From positions 310,001 through 374,000 of the forward strand of contig NZ_CP018846.1 of NCBI RefSeq assembly GCF_002025705.1: DNA of 64,000 nucleotides. Reading direction: 5' to 3'. The position numbers and the translations under genes are program-made. The notes under the pieces were generated by a model. It ran no database searches and was not told where the DNA came from. It saw nothing but the letters and a program-made list of their open reading frames with translations. Positions 47,576 through 55,503 of the stretch are shown piece by piece (the stretch's first letter is position 1; every line of letters begins with the position of its first letter). The stretch is from Pseudomonas putida (GTDB lineage: Bacteria > Pseudomonadota > Gammaproteobacteria > Pseudomonadales > Pseudomonadaceae).

Positions 47576-48490
47576 ATGCCTGCCTCCCGTCGCTTTCCGC
47601 TTTTGCTCGTCGGCGCCTTTCTGGCCTTGTACCTGGTCTGGGGTTCCACTTACCTGTTCATCCGCATTGGGGTCGAGTCATGGCCGCCGATGCTGATGGC
47701 GGGCGTGCGCTTCCTGATCGCCGGTGGCTTGCTGTACGGGTTTCTGCGCTGGCGCGGGGTGCCAGCTCCGACCTGGCCACAATGGCGTGCGGCAGGTGCC
47801 ATCGGCTTTCTGCTGCTCAGCTGTGGCAACGGCGGTGTGACCGTGGCCGAGCATGCTGGTGTGGCATCGGGCGTGGCGGCGTTGGCGGTGGCCACGGTTC
47901 CGTTATTCACCTTGGTGTTCGGCTTGCTGTTCGGCCACCGCAATTCGCGGCTGGAATGGGCTGGGATATTCCTTGGCCTGCTCGGCATTGGCTTGCTCAA
48001 CCTCGGCTCGAACCTGCAGGCCAGCCCCATCGGCGCGGCGCTGATCCTGTTTGCTGCGGCTTCGTGGGCGTTCGGTTCGGTGTGGAGCAAAAGCCTGCCA
48101 TTGCCCCAGGGGCCGATGGCCAGTGCCGCCGAGATGCTGGTAGGCGGTGCGGTATTGCTGCTGGGCAGCGTGCTGTCGGGTGAGCGCATGACGCAGATGC
48201 CGAGTGCTGCTGGCTGGGGCGCGTTGGCCTATCTGGTGCTGTTCGGTTCGATCCTCGCCTTCAGCGCCTACATGTACCTGCTCAAGAACGTGCGCCCTGC
48301 CGCTGCCACCAGCTATGCCTACGTCAACCCAGCGGTGGCGGTGTTGCTGGGCATCATCTTTGCCGGCGAAGAGATCGGTGCGGAAGAATGCCTGGCCATG
48401 GCGGTGATCATCGGTGCGGTGGTGCTGATCGGCCTGCCGCAGTGGCGCAAGGCGCCCGTGCAGCCGTTGAAGGGCGAAACCTGTAAGTAA
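47576..48490 (+). CDS. yedA: YedA-like drug/metabolite exporter (EamA)
   Basis: The 304-residue DMT-superfamily transporter has ten membrane segments in two EamA halves. The start FLALYLVWGSTYLFIRIGVESWPPMLMAGVRF closely follows E. coli YedA, hence the symbol. ATG at 47576 has a weak ribosome site; a TTG at 47567 is possible. A diverged copy of its last 73 bases is found again at 49187-49257, downstream of the next gene. Confidence 0.85.
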   Translation: MPASRRFPLLLVGAFLALYLVWGSTYLFIRIGVESWPPMLMAGVRFLIAGGLLYGFLRWRGVPAPTWPQWRAAGAIGFLLLSCGNGGVTVAEHAGVASGVAALAVATVPLFTLVFGLLFGHRNSRLEWAGIFLGLLGIGLLNLGSNLQASPIGAALILFAAASWAFGSVWSKSLPLPQGPMASAAEMLVGGAVLLLGSVLSGERMTQMPSAAGWGALAYLVLFGSILAFSAYMYLLKNVRPAAATSYAYVNPAVAVLLGIIFAGEEIGAEECLAMAVIIGAVVLIGLPQWRKAPVQPLKGETCK

Positions 48491-48497
48491 CCAAGGG
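48425..48497 (+). repeat. 3' end of the exporter gene, left copy of a direct repeat
   Basis: This segment, encoding the last residues LKGETCK and the stop of the exporter, has a diverged copy at 49187-49257. In the best stretch (48468-48497 against 49228-49257) 26 of 30 bases agree, and all four differences are transitions. Confidence 0.75.
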
Positions 48498-48543
48498 ACG
48501 GCACGGGGTGCTAGCGGCCGTCGCCCTGCGCTCAGATTGACTG

Positions 48544-49086
48544 TTAGCGGATCGGGGTGATGAAGAACATGCAGTCCCCAGGAATCTGTACATTCAGGTG
48601 ATCGATGAGCCCGCCTTTCGCACCACCATACTTGGGGTCATTCTTGAGATCGCCAACTTTCACGATTTCGCCCAAGTGGTTACGCCAGCGGCACTGGAGC
48701 TTTGTGCCATCCCACGCCAGGGGTTCAATTTTGAAGAACTTGGTTGCATCTGCAGCGGCATACATGCCGACATAACCTTTGTGGCTGCAGGCCAGGCGTT
48801 TTCCGTTGTTATCCGAAGTCCCGCAAAATCGATAGTTCAAGCGGTTTGGGGTCTGCGAGTGGTAGATAAGCTTGAAGACTTTTTGCGCGTCTTTGTAGTC
48901 AGCGCCTGGAGTACCTTTCATCGCCCAGTTCCAAAGGGAAGTGTCGAAAGTGTTTGCATAATCACTGCGCTGGCTGAGTACTACCGGATAGGTACTGCCC
49001 AGATGCAGTACGTCGATGGTGCACTCGACAACGACCAGCTTGCCGAAAGACATCAGGTCCGATGAAGTTACTTGACTGAGATCCAT
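48544..49086 (-). CDS. Uncharacterised protein, paralogue of the one at 43989
   Basis: The 180-residue soluble protein starts MDLSQVTSSDLMSFGKLVVV, with AGGAG nine bases ahead of the ATG. The region from residue 70 aligns with the 43989-44522 product (HSQTPNRL, KGYVGMY, FFKIEPLAW, LQCRWRNHLGEIVKV). The N-terminal 65 residues are only weakly similar between the two. No signal peptide or catalytic motif is visible; aromatic and Lys/Asn content is high. Its GC is lower than that of the flanking genes, and it lies between two copies of the exporter's 3' end. The open frame continues upstream to 50754 antisense to rhlE, but that part is a shadow. Confidence 0.75.
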   Translation of the reverse strand: MDLSQVTSSDLMSFGKLVVVECTIDVLHLGSTYPVVLSQRSDYANTFDTSLWNWAMKGTPGADYKDAQKVFKLIYHSQTPNRLNYRFCGTSDNNGKRLACSHKGYVGMYAAADATKFFKIEPLAWDGTKLQCRWRNHLGEIVKVGDLKNDPKYGGAKGGLIDHLNVQIPGDCMFFITPIR

Positions 49087-49186
49087 AACTGAGAACTCCT
49101 GGTGAGTTGTCACGTTGAGGCAGCGGGGTTGCGGCCTCGGTGCATTCTTGCCAGGAGCCTCAAGTCGCAGCAGAAGGAAACCGCCC

Positions 49187-49257
49187 CTGTTCAGCTGCCG
49201 CAGCGGTGCTTGGCCATCAACAACGGATGAAGGGCGAAATCTGCAAGTAGCCAGGGG
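49187..49257 (+). repeat. Decayed duplicate of the exporter 3' end, right copy
   Basis: CTGTTCAGCTGCCGCAGCGG matches CTGATCGGCCTGCCGCAGTGG of the exporter with one gap, and further on a short MKGEICK-stop frame mirrors LKGETCK-stop. It ends about 48 bases before rhlE. Nothing else is evident in the 49087-49305 gap. Confidence 0.7.
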
Positions 49258-49305
49258 CGATGCGGTAAACTTGCCGCCTTCGCTGAACCCCCTGACGGTA
49301 TTGCC

Positions 49306-50637
49306 ATGAATTTCGCCCAACTCGGCCTGATCGAACCCCTGCTGCGTACCTTGCAGCAGCTGGACTACACCACCCCGACGCCAGTCCAGGCCAAGGCCAT
49401 CCCTGCTGTGCTGGCCGGTCGCGACCTGATGGCCGCGGCCCAGACCGGTACCGGCAAGACGGCCGGTTTCGCCCTGCCGGTGCTGCAGCGCCTGGCCCTG
49501 GAAGGTGAAAAGGTCGCCAGCAATTCGATCCGCGCGCTGGTGCTGGTGCCGACCCGCGAGCTGGCTGAGCAGGTCCACAACAACGTGCGCGAGTATGCCG
49601 AGAACCTTCCACTGAGCACCTACGCGGTGTATGGCGGGGTCAGCATCAACCCACAGATGATGCGCCTGCGCCGTGGCGTCGACCTGCTGGTCGCCACACC
49701 CGGTCGCTTGCTCGACCTGTTCCGTCAGAACGCGGTGAAGTTCAACCAGGTGCAGACCCTGGTGCTCGACGAAGCCGACCGCATGCTCGACCTGGGCTTT
49801 GCCGAGGAGCTGCAGTCGGTGTACGCCGCCTTGCCGCGCAAGCGCCAGACACTGCTGTTCTCCGCCACCTTCTCCGAGCAGATCCGCATGCTCGCGGGCC
49901 TGGCCCTGAACGACCCGCTGAGCATCGAAGTCAGCCCGCGCAACGCCGCGGCGACCACCGTCAAGCAGTGGCTGGTGCCTGTGGACAAGAAGCGCAAGGC
50001 CGACTTGTTCATGCACCTGCTGCGCAAGCAGCGCTGGAAACAGGTGCTGGTGTTCGCCAAGACCCGCAATGGCGTCGATCAGCTGGTCGAGCGCTTGCTG
50101 GCTGAAGGCGTGAATGCCGACGGCATCCACGGTGACCGCCCGCAGGCTACCCGCCAGCGCGCGCTGGACAGCTTCAAGGCGCGGGAGATCCAGGTGCTGG
50201 TAGCGACCGATGTCGCGGCCCGTGGCCTGGATATCGACGACCTGCCGCTGGTGGTCAACCTCGATCTGCCGATCGTGGCCGAAGATTACGTGCACCGCAT
50301 CGGCCGTACCGGCCGGGCCGGCAACAAGGGCGAGGCGATTTCGCTGGTGTGTGCCGATGAAGTGCAGATGCTGTCGGCGATTGAAGTGCTCACCCGGCAG
50401 ACCTTGCCGCGCCATGAAGAGCCTGACTTCATCCCCGAGCACCGGGTACCGATGACCGATGCCAGTGGCCAGGTGATCAAGAAGCCGAAGAAGCCCAAGA
50501 AGCCGAAGGAAAACAGCGCCAAGCGCGGGCTGGGGCGCTGGATGGACAGTGCCGAGGCGGGGGCTGGTGAGCCGGCGGTCAAGGCCGTGCGTAAAGTGCC
50601 GAGCTTCAACGGCGGGCCGCGCAAGCGTAAGCCTTGA
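49306..50637 (+). CDS. rhlE: DEAD-box RNA helicase, RhlE type
   Basis: The 443-residue protein has the complete motif set: Q motif in TTPTPVQAKAIP, Walker A AQTGTGKT, PTRELAEQV, VLDEADRML, SATFSEQ, ATDVAARGLDID and HRIGRTGR. The basic C-terminal tail (KKPKKPKKPK and NGGPRKRKP) is typical of RhlE-type helicases of ribosome assembly and RNA decay. Pseudomonas has several RhlE paralogues, so the exact one is uncertain. Confidence 0.9.
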   Translation: MNFAQLGLIEPLLRTLQQLDYTTPTPVQAKAIPAVLAGRDLMAAAQTGTGKTAGFALPVLQRLALEGEKVASNSIRALVLVPTRELAEQVHNNVREYAENLPLSTYAVYGGVSINPQMMRLRRGVDLLVATPGRLLDLFRQNAVKFNQVQTLVLDEADRMLDLGFAEELQSVYAALPRKRQTLLFSATFSEQIRMLAGLALNDPLSIEVSPRNAAATTVKQWLVPVDKKRKADLFMHLLRKQRWKQVLVFAKTRNGVDQLVERLLAEGVNADGIHGDRPQATRQRALDSFKAREIQVLVATDVAARGLDIDDLPLVVNLDLPIVAEDYVHRIGRTGRAGNKGEAISLVCADEVQMLSAIEVLTRQTLPRHEEPDFIPEHRVPMTDASGQVIKKPKKPKKPKENSAKRGLGRWMDSAEAGAGEPAVKAVRKVPSFNGGPRKRKP

Positions 50638-50644
50638 GATCTCT

Positions 50645-50763
50645 GGGGCCGCTTTGCGGCCCTTTCGCGACACGAGGCCGCTCCTACAAAGGGCACGCGA
50701 TTCCCTGTAGGAGCGGCCTTGCCGGGGCGCCGGACCGGTCGGAAAGGGCTGCAAAGCAGCCCC
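50645..50763. repeat. Composite palindromic repeat
   Basis: A GGGGCCGC-GCGGCCC palindrome and CTTTCGCGACACGAGGCCGC are followed by TGTAGGAGCGGCC, then the GCGCCGGACCGGTCGG core and a GGGCTGC-GCAGCCC palindrome. It mixes units of the REP type and the GCGCCGGACCGGTCGG type and lies between convergent genes. Confidence 0.82.
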
Positions 50764-50772
50764 GGCAATTCA

Positions 50773-52014
50773 TCAGGCAGATCGCGCCAGCCAATCCACT
50801 GCAGTACGCCCCGCACGAAGCCCGCTGGCAAAGCAGGCTGTCAGCAGATATCCGCCGGTCGGTGCCTCCCAGTCCAGCATCTCGCCGGCGCAGAACACCC
50901 CCGGCATTGCGCGCACCATCAACCCTTCATCCAGCCCTTCGAATCGCACGCCACCGGCACTGCTGATCGCTTCGTCCAGCGGCCGCGTTCTCACCAGCGT
51001 GATCGGCAAGGCCTTGATCGCCCGCGCCAGCGCCTCAGGATCGGTAAACGTCGCTTGATCCGTCAGCTCCCGCAGCAACCCCGCCTTGACCCCGTCGATC
51101 CCCAGCTGGCTGTGCAGATGCTTGGCCATCGAACGCGAGCCCCGCGGCTTGGCCAGTGCCTGGGCAACTTTGTCCACAGGCTTGTCCGGCAGCAGATCGA
51201 GCAACAGCCTGGCATGCCCTTCATGCTCGATGGCCTGGCGCAGCTGCGCCGACCATGCATACACCAGGCTGCCTTCGACACCTTGCGCCGTGAGGATGAA
51301 TTCGCCCTTGCGCGGCGCCATGCCCGGTACGCTCAAGGCAATATTCTTCAGCGGGGCACCCGCGAACTTGTCCACAAGCAGTGGGCTCCAGCCCTCCACT
51401 TCGAAACCGCAGTTGCTCGGCCGCAATGGCGAGATTTCCACAGCGCGTTCGGCCAGCAATGGCTGCCAGGCACCATCTGAGCCCAGTCTTGCCCAACTGG
51501 CGCCACCGAGGGCCAGCACCACGGCGTCGGCTTTGACCTGCAATTCGCCCTGTGGATAAGCAATCTGCAAGCTACCGTCGGCATTCCAGCCCAGCCAGCG
51601 ATGACGGGTGTGGATAACTACGCCATTGTCACGCAAGCGCTTCAGCCAGGCGCGAAGCAGCGGGGCGGCCTTCATGTCGGTGGGGAAAACCCGGCCCGAA
51701 GTACCGACAAACGTTTCGATCCCCAGCCCATGAATCCACTGGCGCAGCGCATCGGCATCGAAGTCGCGCAATAACCCGTCGATCTGACCCTCGCGCTCGG
51801 CATAGCGCGAAACGAACTGTGGATAAGCTTCCGAATGGGTAATGTTCATGCCGCCGACGCCGGCCAGCAGGAATTTGCGGCCCACCGATGGCATGGCGTC
51901 GAACACTTCCACCGCCAGGCCCGCCTGGGCCATGGCTTCTGCGGCCATCAGGCCGGCCGGGCCGCCGCCAATGACGACGGCCAGGGGAGGGGTTGCGGGG
52001 GATTTTTCTGGCAT
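50773..52014 (-). CDS. HI0933-like FAD-dependent oxidoreductase (TIGR03862 type)
   Basis: The 413-residue flavoprotein has the N-terminal FAD motif VVIGGGPAGLMAAEAMAQAG and VGRKFLLAGVGGMNITHS, the second motif VVLALGGASWARLGSDG and a C-terminal GVFCAGEMLDWEAPTGGYLLTACFASG, all features of the YhiN/HI0933 family. Substrate is unknown; BaiN-type reductases are the characterised relatives. I chose ATG at 52014. The gene contains three perfect TTATCCACA 9-mers in its coding strand. Confidence 0.88.
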   Translation of the reverse strand: MPEKSPATPPLAVVIGGGPAGLMAAEAMAQAGLAVEVFDAMPSVGRKFLLAGVGGMNITHSEAYPQFVSRYAEREGQIDGLLRDFDADALRQWIHGLGIETFVGTSGRVFPTDMKAAPLLRAWLKRLRDNGVVIHTRHRWLGWNADGSLQIAYPQGELQVKADAVVLALGGASWARLGSDGAWQPLLAERAVEISPLRPSNCGFEVEGWSPLLVDKFAGAPLKNIALSVPGMAPRKGEFILTAQGVEGSLVYAWSAQLRQAIEHEGHARLLLDLLPDKPVDKVAQALAKPRGSRSMAKHLHSQLGIDGVKAGLLRELTDQATFTDPEALARAIKALPITLVRTRPLDEAISSAGGVRFEGLDEGLMVRAMPGVFCAGEMLDWEAPTGGYLLTACFASGLRAGRTAVDWLARSA

Positions 52015-52150
52015 GGTGGGCCGCAGGCTGTGGAAAAGGCCGCCCATTCTAGCGCAGCAGGGCCGGCAGAAGCACTGGACAAAAAATGATCATTGTTCTG
52101 CAGGCCAGACTGGCAAAGGGCTGCAGCGCCTTTCCCGCAGGTTATCCACA
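51170..52150. other. Cluster of DnaA-box-like 9-mers
   Basis: TTATCCACA (perfect consensus DnaA box) occurs on the minus strand at 51551-51559, 51609-51617 and 51818-51826 and on the plus strand at 52142-52150. One-mismatch forms lie at 51170-51178, 51368-51376 and 52029-52037. No dnaA, dnaN or rpmH gene is nearby, so this is not the main origin. A DnaA-titration or regulatory site is possible, chance is the alternative. Confidence 0.4.
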
Positions 52151-52163
52151 AGCGGTTCCACAG

Positions 52164-53078
52164 TCATTGTGAACAACCCATGACCCGTGCCGCACTGTGG
52201 TGAAGAATGCCGTGGCGCTTGGCCAAGGCTTCACGGTCCTTGCTATAGCCACCACCGATCACGCCGACCACCGGGATATCGCGGCCCAGGCAGTGGCGCA
52301 TCACCATTTCGTCACGCGCTGCCAGGCCCTGGTCGGTGAGTTGCAGGTAACCCAGGGCATCGTCCTTGTGCACATCGACGCCGGCGTCGTACAGCACCAG
52401 ATCAGGTTGATACAGCGGCAGCAGGTAGTTCAGCGCATCTTCCACCACCTTCAGGTAAGCCGTGTCGCCCATGCCGCGTGGCAGGGGAATGTCCCAGTCA
52501 CTGTGGGCCTTGCGTGCCGGGAAGTTCTGCTCGCAGTGCAGCGATACGGTAATGGCCTCCGGGGTGTCGTGGAGGATGCGCGCGGTGCCGTCGCCCTGGT
52601 GCACATCACAGTCGAAGATCAGCACCCGGTGCACGCGGCCGGCTTCGAGCAGGTAGCGGCTGATCACTGCCAGGTCATTGAAGATGCAGAAGCCGGCCGG
52701 GTGGTCATGGTGGGCGTGGTGGGTGCCGCCGGCCAGGTGGCAGGCGATGCCGTGCTGCAGCGCCATCTCGGCGGTCAACAGCGAGCCGCCCACCGCACGC
52801 ACGGTGCGCCGGGCCAGGGCCTCGCTCCAGGGCAGGCCGAGGCGGCGCTGGTCTTCGCGGGACAGTTCGCCGTTCATGTAGCGCTCGATGTAGCTGCGGT
52901 CATGGGCCAGGGCGAGGATATCGTTGGGGCAGATGTCCGGGCGCAGCAGGGCTTGGTCGGTGGTCAGCCCGCTGTCTACCAGGTGGTCGCGCAGCAGGCG
53001 GAACTTGTCCATGGGAAAGCGGTGCTCGGCGGGGAATTCCGGGCTGTAGTCTTCGTGGTAGATCAGCGGCAACGGCAT
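52164..53078 (-). CDS. Histone deacetylase-like hydrolase (acetoin utilisation/HDAC superfamily)
   Basis: The 304-residue protein has the HDAC core: HHAHHDHPAGFCIFNDLAV with the charge-relay histidines, DCDVHQGDG with zinc ligands Asp and His, and DAGVDVHKDDALG with the second Asp. Bacterial members deacetylate polyamines or small amides; the substrate here is unknown. It begins MPLPLIYHEDYSPEFP, the usual short N-terminus. Between it and the flavoprotein are 149 bases that hold one of the DnaA-box 9-mers. Confidence 0.9.
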   Translation of the reverse strand: MPLPLIYHEDYSPEFPAEHRFPMDKFRLLRDHLVDSGLTTDQALLRPDICPNDILALAHDRSYIERYMNGELSREDQRRLGLPWSEALARRTVRAVGGSLLTAEMALQHGIACHLAGGTHHAHHDHPAGFCIFNDLAVISRYLLEAGRVHRVLIFDCDVHQGDGTARILHDTPEAITVSLHCEQNFPARKAHSDWDIPLPRGMGDTAYLKVVEDALNYLLPLYQPDLVLYDAGVDVHKDDALGYLQLTDQGLAARDEMVMRHCLGRDIPVVGVIGGGYSKDREALAKRHGILHHSAARVMGCSQ

Positions 53079-53116
53079 GGGGAGTTCGCAATCGGGGCCA
53101 GCGCTGATCTTGCCAG

Positions 53117-53803
53117 TTATTTCCCTGCGCTGGCCAATACGCGTTGCCAGTCCGGCTCGTTCAGGCGGCCAAGGATCCGCGCCTTGCCGTTGGCGTCCAC
53201 CGAGACAAACAGCGCGCTGGCGTAATTGCTCTCGCGTTCACCGCCAGCCACGCGCTGCTGGCGGGCGAAATGGTCGATGCAGCCATTGTGGGTCACCAGC
53301 ACCAGGTTGTGCCCCGCACGCTTGCGCGCCAGCGCTTCACTGGCGAACTGGTTGTCGCAGCTTTCCAGCCAGGCTTCGCTGGGTACGCTCTGGCCAAGGA
53401 TGAAGTGCGCAGTTTGCTGGGTGCGCACTTTAGGGCTGGCGAGCAAATCGGCATTGCCCAGGCCCAGTTGCTTCAACCCTTGGCCTACGCGCGTGGCGGC
53501 CTCGCTGCCAGCCACGGTGATGCCGGTGGGGTCGTTCAGGCACGGGCCGGGCGCGCTGTCGCAACGCTCGGCATGGCGGATCATCACGATTACCGCACCG
53601 TCGGCCCAGTCCTGCAGCAGGCCGCTTTCGCTCAACTGTTGCTCATTGCCAAGGTCCACGATATGGGTCCTCGTCGCCAGCCAGGTGGTCACAGCCGCGA
53701 TGACCATGCACAGGCCGAGTGCAGCACCGAGGGCTTTGCGTGACATGCGTCGCTTGCGACGGGCGTGGATGGCGGGATGGCCCAAGGTGTTGCCTGGTTG
53801 CAT
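53117..53803 (-). CDS. Ais-like histidine phosphatase, membrane-anchored
   Basis: The 228-residue protein has a membrane anchor (about residues 25-43) and a histidine phosphatase domain with the catalytic RHAERCD motif near residue 76, the DPTGITVAG segment and VTHNGCIDHF with the second histidine. The RHAERCD / C-x-D--GITV pattern matches Ais of E. coli, which removes phosphate from LPS core heptose. A role on an envelope phosphate is inferred. GGAGTGA precedes the ATG at 53803. An alternative ATG lies at residue 20. Confidence 0.82.
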   Translation of the reverse strand: MQPGNTLGHPAIHARRKRRMSRKALGAALGLCMVIAAVTTWLATRTHIVDLGNEQQLSESGLLQDWADGAVIVMIRHAERCDSAPGPCLNDPTGITVAGSEAATRVGQGLKQLGLGNADLLASPKVRTQQTAHFILGQSVPSEAWLESCDNQFASEALARKRAGHNLVLVTHNGCIDHFARQQRVAGGERESNYASALFVSVDANGKARILGRLNEPDWQRVLASAGK

Positions 53804-53970
53804 GCGTCACTCCAATGGCGCGGCGGTGGATTGGGGGCATTGTGCGCAGCCGTCTGTCGGGGGCCGGTGAAGGGGTTGTGAAAATTGCATTCTGGGCGCC
53901 GCCTGTTGCGTGAAAAACCTGGCCGCGCCTACGCTGTTAAATGCCCCACCGCAAAACCGGAGCTCGCCCC

Positions 53971-54543
53971 ATGACCCCCATCCTTCACCTGGAAAGCGCG
54001 CGCCTGGTGCTGCGCCAATGGCACGATGACGACCTGCGCGAGTTCGCCGCGTTGTGTGCCGACCCGCAGGTGATGCGCTATTTCCCGGCGCCGATGACAC
54101 GGCTGGAAGCCGCGGCGCTGATTGGCAGGATCCGTGGGCATTTCAATGAGTACGGCTTTGGCCTGTGGGCCCTGGAGCGCAAGGATAGTGGGGCGTTCAT
54201 CGGCATGACGGGGCTGCTCAATGTCAATTTCGACGCGCCGTTCGCCCCGGCGGTGGAGATTGGCTGGCGCCTGGCCCGGCGCCACTGGGGCCTGGGGTTT
54301 GCCAGCGAGGCGGCGTGGACCTGCCTGCGTTGTGCTTTCGCCCAATTGCGCGTGGAGGAGGTGGTGTCGTTCACTAGCGAGAGCAACTTGCCGTCGCAGA
54401 AAGTCATGCAGGCCATTGGCATGGTCCAGGACGTCAATGGCAGCTTCGACCACCCCCGCCTGCCCATTGGCCACCCGCTGCGCCCCCATGTGCTGTACCG
54501 CATCGACCGTGCGCATTGGGAGCAGACCCTGCGCACTGAATGA
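53971..54543 (+). CDS. GNAT N-acetyltransferase (RimJ/RimL type)
   Basis: The 190-residue protein starts ILHLESARLVLRQWHDDD, and acetyl-CoA binding is expected from the RLARRHWGLGFASEAAWTCLRCAF region (Q/R-x-x-G-x-G/A-type loop). The SNLPSQKVMQAIGM segment is characteristic of the RimJ/L branch that acetylates protein N-termini or small amines. ATG at 53971 has GGAG upstream; an ATG at 53941 is possible but adds non-conserved residues. Substrate unknown. Confidence 0.85.
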   Translation: MTPILHLESARLVLRQWHDDDLREFAALCADPQVMRYFPAPMTRLEAAALIGRIRGHFNEYGFGLWALERKDSGAFIGMTGLLNVNFDAPFAPAVEIGWRLARRHWGLGFASEAAWTCLRCAFAQLRVEEVVSFTSESNLPSQKVMQAIGMVQDVNGSFDHPRLPIGHPLRPHVLYRIDRAHWEQTLRTE

Positions 54544-54633
54544 GCCGTCATGCACGGCGTCAATGGCAAACCCTGTATCATTTCCCACCTGAGAGCGCCG
54601 TAGAGCTGTGATGCCTTGCTAGGAGAACCCCCG

Positions 54634-55503
54634 ATGAGTCATGTGTTGGACGACCTGGTCGACCTGTTGAGCCTCGAGTCGATCGAGGAGAACCTGTTCC
54701 GTGGCCGCAGCCAGGACCTGGGCTTCCGCCAGCTGTACGGTGGCCAGGTGCTGGGCCAGTCGCTGTCGGCCGCCAGCCAGACGGTCGAGGATGCGCGCCA
54801 CGTGCATTCGTTGCACGGTTACTTCCTGCGCCCGGGCGATGCCAGTTTGCCGGTGGTGTACTCGGTTGACCGCGTGCGCGATGGCGGCAGCTTCAGCACC
54901 CGGCGGGTGACGGCGATCCAGAAGGGCCAGCCGATCTTCACCTGCAGCGCGTCGTTCCAGTACGACGAGGAAGGTTTCGAGCACCAGGTGCAGATGCCCG
55001 ACGTGGTCGGCCCGGAAAACCTCCCGACCGAAGTCGAGCTGGCCAGCGCCCATGCCGACAAGCTGCCCGAACGCATCCGCGACAAGGTGCTATGCGCCAA
55101 GCCGATCGAGATTCGCCCGGTGACCGAGCGCGACCCGTTCAACCCCCAGCCCGGCGACCCGGTGAAGTACGCCTGGTTCCGCGCCGACGGTACCCTCCCT
55201 GACGTACCTGCACTGCACAAGTACCTGCTGGCCTACGCCTCCGACTTCGGCCTGCTGACCACTTCGCTGCTGCCCCATGGCAAGTCGGTGTGGCAGCGCG
55301 ACATGCAGATCGCCAGCCTCGACCACTCGCTGTGGTTCCACCGCAACCTGCGTGCGGATGAGTGGCTGCTATACGCCACCGACAGCCCGTGGGCCGGCAA
55401 TGCCCGTGGTTTCTGCCGCGGCAGCATCTTCAACCGCGCCGGCCAGCTGGTGGCGTCGTCGACCCAGGAAGGGCTGATTCGCCACCGCAAGGACTGGGCA
55501 TGA
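54634..55503 (+). CDS. tesB: Acyl-CoA thioesterase II
   Basis: The 289-residue double-hotdog enzyme hydrolyses medium- and long-chain acyl-CoA. Recognised from RSQDLGFRQLYGGQVLGQSL near the start, HSLHGYFLRPGDASLPVVY and the C-terminal FHRNLRADEWLLYATDSPWAGNARGF, with the Asp/Thr/Gln catalytic set of TesB. AGGAGA precedes ATG 54634. The HAD gene overlaps its stop (ATGA). Confidence 0.93.
   Translation: MSHVLDDLVDLLSLESIEENLFRGRSQDLGFRQLYGGQVLGQSLSAASQTVEDARHVHSLHGYFLRPGDASLPVVYSVDRVRDGGSFSTRRVTAIQKGQPIFTCSASFQYDEEGFEHQVQMPDVVGPENLPTEVELASAHADKLPERIRDKVLCAKPIEIRPVTERDPFNPQPGDPVKYAWFRADGTLPDVPALHKYLLAYASDFGLLTTSLLPHGKSVWQRDMQIASLDHSLWFHRNLRADEWLLYATDSPWAGNARGFCRGSIFNRAGQLVASSTQEGLIRHRKDWA

Noticed and set aside
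48544-50754. 736-codon minus-strand frame that would extend the uncharacterised gene upstream
   Set aside because: The extra part lies antisense to rhlE and across a repeat; a ribosome site marks the real start at 49086.
51170-52150. Chromosomal replication origin at the DnaA-box cluster
   Set aside because: There are no dnaA, dnaN, rpmH or parAB genes nearby and no AT-rich unwinding segment; kept only as a DnaA-box cluster.
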